Assembly: GCA_900555725.1 (NCBI GenBank)
Contig: USMD01000045.1
Location: 1-14,702, forward strand
Reading direction: 5' to 3'
Source of the DNA: an uncultured Garciella sp.
GTDB taxonomy: Bacteria > Bacillota > Clostridia > Eubacteriales > Garciellaceae
Length of the DNA stretch: 14,702 nt
Below are positions 7,606 through 14,657 of this stretch, piece after piece. Positions within the stretch are counted from its first letter, which is position 1. Every line of letters begins with the position of its first letter. The position numbers were made by a program, and so were the translations under genes. Under the pieces are notes generated by a model. The model had not been told where the DNA came from. It did no database searches and was given only the letters and a program-made list of their open reading frames with translations.

Positions 7606-7790
7606 TCTATTATACTAGTTAAGTTATTTTGATTTAGAAAAATTACTATTTCAAGGGATAGATGTTTCACGAAGCGACGATTTAGTGGTCCCTTTTTTAC
7701 ATAGATTTGTTGTCCTAAAAAAGAAGGGCATTTGCTTAAGTAGAACAGTGAAGACATCTATCCTTAAATCAACTAGCACAATAGGTTAAG
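7606..7790. repeat. Nested palindromic repeat, copy C (leader of the GAPDH operon)
   Basis: Outer arms 7606-7620 and 7771-7785 pair in 12 of 15 positions plus one G-T; middle arms GGATAGATGT 7656-7665 and ACATCTATCC 7754-7763 pair perfectly. An imperfect inner stem joins the CCCTTTTTTA region (7690-7699) to the TAAAAAAGAAGGG region (7716-7728). Shared blocks with B2 and reversed A are GAAGCGACGATTTAGTGG (7671-7688) and CAGTGAAGACATCTATCC (7746-7763). The right arm AACTAGCACAATAGGTTAA matches element B1. It lies between the operator array and the first gene, so it would be transcribed in the operon leader. Confidence 0.75.
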
Positions 7791-7834
7791 TCAAAAATTC
7801 ATAAAAATATAAATTAAAAAGGGAGGAATCAAAA

Positions 7835-8851
7835 ATGAACAAAATTAAAGTGGGAGTAGTAGGGTATGGTGTCATAGGCCAAAGACTAGCTGATGGGGTA
7901 GCAAGGCAAGAAGATATGGAGCTTATCGGAGTTGCTGATATTGCTCCAACACTATCTGTTAGAGCATTAAAGGAGCAAGGGATGCCTTATAATTTATATT
8001 GTTCCATTGACGATACCAGTGCTTTGGATGAAGCAGAGATTCCTGTAGCTGGCAAATTAGAGGATATGCTTGAACAGGTGGATATTGTATTAGATGCCAC
8101 CAGTGCTGGAATAGGGGCTAAAAATAAGGAATTGTACAAAAAACATAGGGTAAAGGCTATATTCCAAGGGGGAGAGAAAAATGATGTAGCAGATGTGTTT
8201 TTCCATGGATATGCCAACTATGAAAAGGGAGTAGGGGCAGATTATTTAAAATTAACCTCCTGTAATACCACTGGATTAATTAGGGCAGTAGATTGTATTC
8301 ATAGAGAAGTTGGAGTTGAAAAGGTAGCCATTACAATTATTAGAAGAGTAGCAGACCCAGGAGATTATCATAGAGGATTAACCAATGCATTACAGGTAGA
8401 TAAAGCACCTAGTCATCAAGCAGTAGATTTAATGACCATTATGCCTGATGTGGATGCTACAGGCATATTGATTCATACACCAGTAACCCATGGTCACATT
8501 ATTACTATGGTAGCAACCCCTAAAAAGGATATTTCTAAGGAACAATTATTAGAGTTATTTAAAGCTCATCCTAGAATTCGTGTAGTAAGATTAGCCGATG
8601 GTTTCTTGGGAAATGCCTCCTTATTTAGATATGCAAGGGATCTAGGAAATAAAAGAGGAGATATGTATGAAATTGCAGTATGGGAAGAATCTATCGTAAA
8701 ATCCGGCAAAGATATTATGTTTGCCATCAATATTCCCCAAGAGGCTGTAGTGATTCCAGAAAACATGGATGCCATCAGAGCAGCTATGAAAATGCAATTA
8801 ACCAGAGAAGAAGGAACAAAAATGACAAATAAGTACCTGGGGATGAAATAG
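7835..8851 (+). CDS. gap: Type II (archaeal-type) glyceraldehyde-3-phosphate dehydrogenase
   Basis: Interconverts glyceraldehyde 3-phosphate and 1,3-bisphosphoglycerate with NAD(P). The 338 residues and sequence blocks follow the archaeal class, not the bacterial GapA class: nucleotide-binding GYGVIG (residues 10-15), DATSAGIGAKNKELY, KAIFQGGEKNDVA, and the catalytic SCNTTGL with Cys143. The usual bacterial SCTTN motif is absent. The start at 7835 has GGGAGG at 7821-7826, 8 bases upstream. It is first in a six-gene operon, one base before pgk, which makes its product's partner enzyme. Archaeal type II enzymes often accept both NAD and NADP; the preference here cannot be fixed by eye. It is probably additional to an ordinary glycolytic GAPDH elsewhere in the genome (inference). 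Confidence 0.93.
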   Translation: MNKIKVGVVGYGVIGQRLADGVARQEDMELIGVADIAPTLSVRALKEQGMPYNLYCSIDDTSALDEAEIPVAGKLEDMLEQVDIVLDATSAGIGAKNKELYKKHRVKAIFQGGEKNDVADVFFHGYANYEKGVGADYLKLTSCNTTGLIRAVDCIHREVGVEKVAITIIRRVADPGDYHRGLTNALQVDKAPSHQAVDLMTIMPDVDATGILIHTPVTHGHIITMVATPKKDISKEQLLELFKAHPRIRVVRLADGFLGNASLFRYARDLGNKRGDMYEIAVWEESIVKSGKDIMFAINIPQEAVVIPENMDAIRAAMKMQLTREEGTKMTNKYLGMK

Positions 8852-8852
8852 T

Positions 8853-10088
8853 ATGAAGATAAAGAATTTTAAAGAATTTGATTATGAGAATCAAAGAGTT
8901 TTATTAAGGCTAGATATTAATTCACCTATTGATCCTAAGACAAAAAAAATTGTAAATGAAAATAGAATGAATAAATGCCTACCGACATTAAAATATCTTT
9001 TAGATCATAGGGCAAAGGTAGCTATCATTGCCCACCAAGGGGATACTTTAGATTATCAAAATTTAATCAGCTTAGAGGAACATGCTCAAAAATTAAGTGA
9101 GAAATTAGGAGTAAAAGTAGAATACATTGATGATGTATGTGGACCTGCTGCAAAAGAGAAGGTGAAAAGCTTACAGCCGGGGGAAGTGATATTATTAGGA
9201 AATCTTAGGTACCTTACAGAGGAAGTATCCACCTTTGAAAAGGCAGTAAAACTTACCCCTCAAGAGATGGTAAACACCTATCTTGTGAGAAATTTAGCTC
9301 CCTTATTTGATTTTTATATCAACGAAGCTTTTTCCGCAGCCCATAGAAATGCTCCCTCTATGGTAGCATTTCAAGAATTACTTCCCAGTGCAGCAGGAGA
9401 CTTATTTTTTAAAGAAGTGGAAGCTTTAAATAAGGTTATGGAAGATCCACAAAAACCATGTGTTTTTATATTGGGAGGTGCTAAAATATCTGATGCCTTT
9501 GGAATGATGAAACAGGTATTGGAAAATGGCAGTGCCGATAAGATATTAACCTGTGGAATAACAGGGCAGGTAATGCTTATAGCAGCAGGCTATGATATAG
9601 GAAAAGAAAATAGGAAGTTTTTAAAAGATAGATCGCTAGACGTATTCATAGAACCAGCAAAGGAATATTTAGAAAAATATCCTGATAAAATTCTTTATCC
9701 AGTCGATTTGGCCTATGAAAAAAATGGCTTAAGAGAAGAAATTGTTATAGAGCAACTGCCAATTCATATAAGCACACTGGACATCGGGAGAAAGACAATG
9801 GAAGAGTATCAAAAAGTAATCGCTAGTGCGGGAACTCTTTTTATGAATGGACCCCCAGGGGTATATGAAAATATACTCTTTGAATATGGAACAAAGGAGA
9901 TTGCCCAGGTCATCGCACAATCTAAAGGCTATAGTTTAATCGGTGGTGGAGATACGGTAACAGCCATAGGAAAATATGTAAATTTAGAAGATATCAACTA
10001 TGTATGTACCGCTGGAGGAGCCATGGTAAGGTACTTGTCAGGAGTAAAACTTCCATTAATAGAAGCAATGGAAAAGCATGGGAAATAG
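8853..10088 (+). CDS. pgk: Phosphoglycerate kinase, archaeal-like
   Basis: Transfers phosphate between 1,3-bisphosphoglycerate and ADP, giving 3-phosphoglycerate and ATP (reversible). At 411 residues it has the archaeal-type N-terminus RLDINSPIDP (19-28), then ENRM, AHQG (60-63), GNLRYLTEEV, AFSAAHRNAPS, the nucleotide-site GGAKISD, GPPGVYE, and GGGDTVTA near the C-terminus. One oddity: after HQG the position that is usually Arg (HxGRP) or Lys is Asp64, a change in the 3-phosphoglycerate pocket. It starts one base after the GAPDH stop, with a GGGGAT ribosome site inside the end of that gene, so translation is probably coupled. The fold and active-site order are otherwise intact. Confidence 0.94.
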   Translation: MKIKNFKEFDYENQRVLLRLDINSPIDPKTKKIVNENRMNKCLPTLKYLLDHRAKVAIIAHQGDTLDYQNLISLEEHAQKLSEKLGVKVEYIDDVCGPAAKEKVKSLQPGEVILLGNLRYLTEEVSTFEKAVKLTPQEMVNTYLVRNLAPLFDFYINEAFSAAHRNAPSMVAFQELLPSAAGDLFFKEVEALNKVMEDPQKPCVFILGGAKISDAFGMMKQVLENGSADKILTCGITGQVMLIAAGYDIGKENRKFLKDRSLDVFIEPAKEYLEKYPDKILYPVDLAYEKNGLREEIVIEQLPIHISTLDIGRKTMEEYQKVIASAGTLFMNGPPGVYENILFEYGTKEIAQVIAQSKGYSLIGGGDTVTAIGKYVNLEDINYVCTAGGAMVRYLSGVKLPLIEAMEKHGK

Positions 10089-10114
10089 AATCAGAAGGAA
10101 GAGGTGATAAAAAC

Positions 10115-10978
10115 ATGCTTTCTAATAAAAGAATAAAGGAATTAGAAATATTCGCCACAGAAATTCGAATAGAAACTATGAAAACCCTTACTAATTTTGG
10201 GTCTGGTCATTTAGGGGGAGCTATGAGCATGGTAGAAGTTTTATCGGTACTATATGGAGAGGTCATGAGAATAGATCCTAAAAATCCTCGATGGGAGGAT
10301 AGGGATTGGCTGGTAGTATCCAAAGGACATTCAGGTCCTAGCTTATATGCCACCCTTGCTCTAAAGGGATTCTTTGATAAAGAAAAGCTAAAGACTCTAA
10401 ATCAACCTGGTACCAACCTTCCTAGCCATTGTGATAGAAATAAAACCATAGGAATCGATATGACTACAGGTTCCTTAGGGCAAGGTATGAGTACGGCAAT
10501 AGGCGTAGCCCTAGGGAATAGATTGGACAATAGAGATAGCTATACCTATTTGATTCTAGGAGATGGAGAATGTGACGAAGGGCAAGTATGGGAAGGAGCA
10601 TTATTTGCTGGCCATCGCAAATTAAATAATCTTATTGCCTTTGTAGACTACAATAAAAAACAATTAGACGGTTGGACACGTGATATATGCGACTTAGGAG
10701 AGCTAGATAAAAAATTCAAAGAATTTGGCTGGTATGCTCAAAGAATAGATGGACATGATATACAAGCAATTCATCAAGCCATAGAAAATGCAAAGAAACA
10801 AAAAGAAAAGCCTTCTATGATTGTACTAGATACCATAAAAGCAAAGGGAATTGGTTTTGCAGAAGATATGCTATTTAATCATCATGTGAGTATTGGTAAA
10901 GAACAAGGATCACAGTCCATTCAGGAATTGGAAAAAAAATTAACTGCCTTAAAAGCTGAAAGGGGGGACATGGAATGA
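10115..10978 (+). CDS. tkt: Transketolase, N-terminal (TPP-binding) subunit
   Basis: A 287-residue subunit carrying the pyrophosphate-binding half of a split transketolase, which moves a two-carbon ketol unit between sugar phosphates. It has GSGHLGG with His32, SKGHSGP, and the thiamine-diphosphate motif GDGECDEG (149-156) through Asn180 in DYNKKQ. The start at 10115 is chosen because GAGGTG (10101-10106) lies 8 bases upstream and the protein then begins as family members do; the frame is open further upstream but that part overlaps pgk and is unlike transketolase. It ends in a 4-base ATGA overlap with the C-terminal subunit, so the two are translationally coupled. The donor and acceptor sugars are not determined by sequence. 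Confidence 0.94.
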   Translation: MLSNKRIKELEIFATEIRIETMKTLTNFGSGHLGGAMSMVEVLSVLYGEVMRIDPKNPRWEDRDWLVVSKGHSGPSLYATLALKGFFDKEKLKTLNQPGTNLPSHCDRNKTIGIDMTTGSLGQGMSTAIGVALGNRLDNRDSYTYLILGDGECDEGQVWEGALFAGHRKLNNLIAFVDYNKKQLDGWTRDICDLGELDKKFKEFGWYAQRIDGHDIQAIHQAIENAKKQKEKPSMIVLDTIKAKGIGFAEDMLFNHHVSIGKEQGSQSIQELEKKLTALKAERGDME

Positions 10979-11937
10979 TAAAACTAGCAGAAAAAATCGA
11001 AAAAGAAGAAGTGTTAATGAGGGATGTATATTGCAATACATTAATGGATATGGCAGAAAAAGATTCAAGGATTGTGATATTGGATGCTGACTTGATGAAT
11101 TCTATGGGGACCATGCCCTTTGCGAAAAAATATCCAGAGAGAACCTTTGATTGTGGGATACAAGAGGCAAATATGATAGGGGTTGCTGCAGGACTTTCAG
11201 CAACCGGTAAAATTCCATATGCCCATACCTTTGGACCCTTTGCCACCAGAAGATGTTTTGATCAAGTTTTTATTTCTGCAGCCTATGCAAAATTAAACGT
11301 TAGAATTATTGGATCTGATCCAGGGATTACAGCTGCCTTTAACGGGGGAACCCATATGCCCTTTGAGGATATAGGATTGATGAGAACCATACCTGATATT
11401 ACAATCATTGAACCAGTGGATTCCATTATGTTAGAGGATATGATACGTCAGCTAAAAGATAAGTATGGAGTCTATTATGTAAGACTGCTTAGGAAGAATG
11501 CAATGCAAGTTTATGAGCAGGGCTCTACCTTTGAAATAGGCAAAGGAATTACTTTAAGGGAAGGAAAGGATGTTACCATCATTTCCACAGGGATTATGGT
11601 TTCCGAAAGTTTAAAGGCTGCCAAGCTTTTAGAAAAGGAAGGCATCAGTGCAAAAGTAGGGAATATCTTTACCATCAAGCCAATTGATAAGGATTTCATA
11701 TTAGAATGTGCAAAACAAACAGGGGCTATGGTGACAGCAGAAAACCATAATATTATAAATGGACTTGGTTCGGCTGTAGCAGAAGTAGTATCAGAAAACT
11801 ATCCCATACCTATGGGAAGAATAGGATCTCAAGATTTATTTGGAGAAGTGGGATCTGTCGATTATTTACAAAAAAGATATAAAATGACTGCCCAGGATAT
11901 CGTAAATAAAGCAAAAGAAGTAATTGCTAAAAAGTAA
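10975..11937 (+). CDS. tkt: Transketolase, C-terminal (pyrimidine-binding) subunit
   Basis: A 320-residue partner of the preceding protein; together they equal one full-length transketolase. The catalytic glutamate that protonates the thiamine aminopyrimidine is Glu64, in GIQEANMIGVAAG. GPFATRRCFDQ is typical of the Pyr domain, and the C-terminal domain has VTAENHNIINGLGSAVAEVV. The start at 10975 overlaps the stop of the previous gene (ATGA), with a G-rich ribosome site AGGGGGGA at 10961-10968. Split transketolases are common in Clostridia and archaea and also occur in specialised pathways such as sulfoquinovose (sulfo-transketolase) or apiose breakdown, so a non-standard substrate is possible. 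None of the marker genes of those pathways is present here. Confidence 0.94.
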   Translation: MIKLAEKIEKEEVLMRDVYCNTLMDMAEKDSRIVILDADLMNSMGTMPFAKKYPERTFDCGIQEANMIGVAAGLSATGKIPYAHTFGPFATRRCFDQVFISAAYAKLNVRIIGSDPGITAAFNGGTHMPFEDIGLMRTIPDITIIEPVDSIMLEDMIRQLKDKYGVYYVRLLRKNAMQVYEQGSTFEIGKGITLREGKDVTIISTGIMVSESLKAAKLLEKEGISAKVGNIFTIKPIDKDFILECAKQTGAMVTAENHNIINGLGSAVAEVVSENYPIPMGRIGSQDLFGEVGSVDYLQKRYKMTAQDIVNKAKEVIAKK

Positions 11938-11967
11938 GGACAATCACAAGAAGGGGGATCATCTTGA

Positions 11968-13242
11968 ATGAAAGTAGAATTGGGATTCGGTAAACAAAAA
12001 TTAAAGGTAGATATAGAGGATAAAAATCTATTGGAGATATTAAAACCCAATACACTGGATGGAACTATCGATCAAATAGAAGAAGTACGGCATGCTCTTA
12101 AAAATCCCATCGGAACCAAAAGATTAAAGGACATTGTAAAACCTGGTGAAAAGATAGCTATCATTACTAGTGATATTACTCGTCCCATGCCTTCAAAATT
12201 AATATTGCCTGAAGTAATAAAGGAGTTGCTTCAGGCAGGGGTGGATCCTAAAAATATAAAAATAGTATTTGCCCTGGGAAACCATAGAAAACATACTGAA
12301 GAGGAAAAAAGACAACTGGTAGGAGAAGATATTTTTTCAAAAGTACAATGTATTGATAGTGATGGAAGAAATTTTATAAATATGGGAAAAACATCCCATG
12401 GTACCCCTGTAGATATCTATAGGAAAGTGGCTTTGGCAGATAGAAGGATTTGCCTAGGAAATATTGAATATCACTACTTTGCTGGGTACAGTGGAGGAGC
12501 CAAAGCAATCATGCCTGGAGTATCCTCAAGGGAAGCAATCCAGGAAAATCACAGTATGATGGTAAGGGAAGAGGCCAAAGCAGGGGAAATAGACCAGAAT
12601 CCTGTTAGACAAGACTTAGAAGAAGCCATATCTTTTGTGCCTATAGATTTTATCGTAAATGTTGTCTTAAATGAAAAAAAGGAAATCGTAAAAGCAGTAG
12701 CAGGACATTATATTGAGGCCCATAGGGAAGGATGTAAGTTTTTAGATAGTATTTATAAAATATCCATAAAAGAACCTGCAGATATTGTAATCGTATCTCC
12801 TGGAGGTTATCCAAAGGACATCAACATGTATCAAGCCCAAAAGGCTTTAGATAATGCAAAACATGCTGTAAAAGATGGGGGAATTATTATCTGGGTGGCA
12901 AGTTGCAGAGAAGGATTGGGGGAGAAAGTTTTTGAAAAATGGATTACACAAGCGGATCATCCCAATGATATGGTAAAAAAAATAAAGTCCAACTTCCAAT
13001 TAGGGGGTCATAAGGCTGCTGCCATTGGAATGGTATTAAATAGATGTGAAATATACATGGTTTCAGAATTAAGGGATGAGATTGTCAAAGAAGCTTTTTT
13101 AATCCCATTTCATGATGTAGATTCTGCACTGCAGCAGGCTTTTTATAAATTAGGAAATGATTCTAAGGTTATCGTTATGCCTTACGGCGGATCAACACTA
13201 CCAGTTTTAAAATCGAAATTAGCAGCAGAGGAAATGAAATAA
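11968..13242 (+). CDS. larA: LarA-family nickel-pincer hydroxyacid racemase/epimerase
   Basis: A 424-residue member of the lactate racemase superfamily (DUF2088), which interconverts stereoisomers of 2-hydroxyacids using the nickel pincer nucleotide cofactor. Key residues appear conserved: His106 in ALGNHRKHT, His169 in GNIEYHYFAGYSGGAK, Lys179, and His195 in QENHSMM. The spacings 169-179 and 179-195 equal those of His174, Lys184 and His200 in Lactobacillus LarA, and Arg72 in DITRP fits the substrate-site Arg75. It is therefore likely to be active rather than a relic. The superfamily also contains malate and other racemases; adjacency to malic enzyme (24 bases downstream) suggests malate, but this is inference. 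Ribosome site AAGGGGGA at 11951-11958. No larB, larC or larE cofactor gene is in the window. Confidence 0.92.
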   Translation: MKVELGFGKQKLKVDIEDKNLLEILKPNTLDGTIDQIEEVRHALKNPIGTKRLKDIVKPGEKIAIITSDITRPMPSKLILPEVIKELLQAGVDPKNIKIVFALGNHRKHTEEEKRQLVGEDIFSKVQCIDSDGRNFINMGKTSHGTPVDIYRKVALADRRICLGNIEYHYFAGYSGGAKAIMPGVSSREAIQENHSMMVREEAKAGEIDQNPVRQDLEEAISFVPIDFIVNVVLNEKKEIVKAVAGHYIEAHREGCKFLDSIYKISIKEPADIVIVSPGGYPKDINMYQAQKALDNAKHAVKDGGIIIWVASCREGLGEKVFEKWITQADHPNDMVKKIKSNFQLGGHKAAAIGMVLNRCEIYMVSELRDEIVKEAFLIPFHDVDSALQQAFYKLGNDSKVIVMPYGGSTLPVLKSKLAAEEMK

Positions 13243-13266
13243 TTAAAAAAGAATAGGGGGATAGAA

Positions 13267-14442
13267 ATGTCAGATATACAAAAAAAAGCATTGGAAGCTC
13301 ATAAAAAGTGGAAAGGAAAAATTGAAGTAATTAACACAGTAGAAGTAGAGGATGAAATGGATCTATCCTTGGCATACACACCAGGGGTAGCAGAGCCTTG
13401 TAAAGAAATCCATAAAAATAAAGAATTGGTATATGACTATTGTAGAAAAGGGAATTTAGTAGCAGTAGTTACCGATGGTTCAGCAGTACTTGGCCTTGGG
13501 GATATTGGTCCAGAGGCGGGAATGCCTGTCATGGAAGGAAAATGTGTATTATTCAAAAGATTTGGTAATGTAGATGCATTTCCCATTTGTTTAAAAACCA
13601 ATGATGTAGATGAAATTGTTCGAACTATAGAACTAATTTCTCCTACCTTTGGAGGTATCAATTTAGAAGATATCTCAGCTCCTAGATGTTTTGAAATAGA
13701 AAGAAAGTTAAAAGAAAAATTAGAGATACCAATCTTTCATGACGACCAGCATGGGACTGCTGTGGTAACCTTAGCAGCTATGATAAATGCCTTAAAACTT
13801 ACTAATAAAAAACTAGAAGATTTGTCAGTAGTGGTCAACGGATCAGGAGCTGCTGGAATAGCCATTACAAAATTATTAATGAGTACAGGACTAAAGGATG
13901 TGGTTTTATGCGATACAAAAGGGGCCATCTATAAGGGTAGAGAGAGGCTAAATCCAGTGAAAGAAGAAATGGCCCAAATTACCAATCCTCAGATAAAAAA
14001 AGGTTCCTTAGCAGATGTTATGGTTGGAGCAGATGTATTTATAGGAGTATCTGCACCAGGGGTAGTAACCGAGGATATGGTAAAAAGTATGAGAAAAGAT
14101 CCTATGATTTTTTCAATGGCAAATCCAGTGCCAGAGATCTTCCCAGAGGATGCCAAACAAGCAGGAGCTAAAGTAATTGGAACCGGGAGATCAGATTATC
14201 CCAATCAGATTAACAATGTTTTGGCATTTCCAGGTATTTTTAGAGGTGCTTTAGATGTAAAGGCAAGGGATATAAATGACGAAATGAAGATAGCTGCAGC
14301 CAAGGCCATCGCTTCACTGGTGAGTGATAAAGAATTAAATCCTAAATTTATTATTCCAAAACCCTTTGATGAAAGGGTAGGAAAAACAGTAGCCCAAGAG
14401 GTAGCAAAGGCAGCAAGAGAATCTGGAGTAGCTAGAATATAA
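13267..14442 (+). CDS. Malic enzyme (NAD-type oxaloacetate-decarboxylating malate dehydrogenase)
   Basis: Oxidatively decarboxylates L-malate to pyruvate and carbon dioxide. The 391 residues match the short bacterial form without the phosphotransacetylase-like tail. The catalytic tyrosine is Tyr37 in AYTPGVAEP and the catalytic lysine Lys92 in PVMEGK; metal ligands are Glu134/Asp135 (NLEDISAP) and an aspartate of HDDQHG (158-163). The Rossmann loop is GSGAAG (192-197); an aspartate follows the second strand (LCDTKG), which favours NAD over NADP. The ribosome site AGGGGG at 13255-13260 is 6 bases before the ATG. It is the last gene of the operon, directly after the LarA-like racemase and before a terminator. 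A different beta-decarboxylated hydroxyacid cannot be excluded. Confidence 0.94.
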   Translation: MSDIQKKALEAHKKWKGKIEVINTVEVEDEMDLSLAYTPGVAEPCKEIHKNKELVYDYCRKGNLVAVVTDGSAVLGLGDIGPEAGMPVMEGKCVLFKRFGNVDAFPICLKTNDVDEIVRTIELISPTFGGINLEDISAPRCFEIERKLKEKLEIPIFHDDQHGTAVVTLAAMINALKLTNKKLEDLSVVVNGSGAAGIAITKLLMSTGLKDVVLCDTKGAIYKGRERLNPVKEEMAQITNPQIKKGSLADVMVGADVFIGVSAPGVVTEDMVKSMRKDPMIFSMANPVPEIFPEDAKQAGAKVIGTGRSDYPNQINNVLAFPGIFRGALDVKARDINDEMKIAAAKAIASLVSDKELNPKFIIPKPFDERVGKTVAQEVAKAARESGVARI

Positions 14443-14458
14443 AGAAGATAAAAAGGAA

Positions 14459-14513
14459 AACTCCTTTCTGATAGAAACGAACAAATGGAAGTAAGTCAGA
14501 GAGGAGATTTTTT
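14459..14513 (+). terminator. Intrinsic terminator of the six-gene operon
   Basis: CTCCTTTCTGA at 14461-14471 pairs, with one G-T, with TCAGAGAGGAG at 14496-14506 across a 24-base loop, followed by a run of six T. It lies about 18 bases after the malic enzyme stop and closes the operon. Confidence 0.82.
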
Positions 14514-14657
14514 ATAAAATTCATATTAATTAATATTTTAGGAAATTGCACAAATAAGATTTTCCTCAAACTGAGTTTGTGCTACACCATATACTTTATA
14601 TGATTATCTTATTACATTTTAGATATAGATTATTGTATTTGAGAAAATCAATTATAC
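14514..14657. other. AT-rich intergenic tail, no gene recognised
   Basis: About 144 bases with no supported reading frame. The only structure is a 7-bp inverted repeat GCACAAA (14547-14553) and TTTGTGC (14575-14581), with a small CTCA/TGAG stem inside. Its function is unknown, and the following gene is beyond the contig. Confidence 0.5.

Noticed and set aside
7365..7757. Open frame of 130 codons on the - strand in the regulatory region
   Set aside because: It covers the sigma-54 promoter, the operator array and half of repeat C; its composition is that of translated AT-rich non-coding DNA and it resembles no family.
7786..7813. Possible sigma-A promoter (TTAAGT-N16-TATAAA) right before the GAPDH gene
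   Set aside because: The -35 match is poor and it overlaps the repeat arm; the sigma-54 site is far better supported.
10004..10114. Upstream extension of the transketolase N subunit to 10004
   Set aside because: This overlaps pgk by 85 bases in another frame, lacks a ribosome site and adds residues foreign to the family; GAGGTG before 10115 decides the start.
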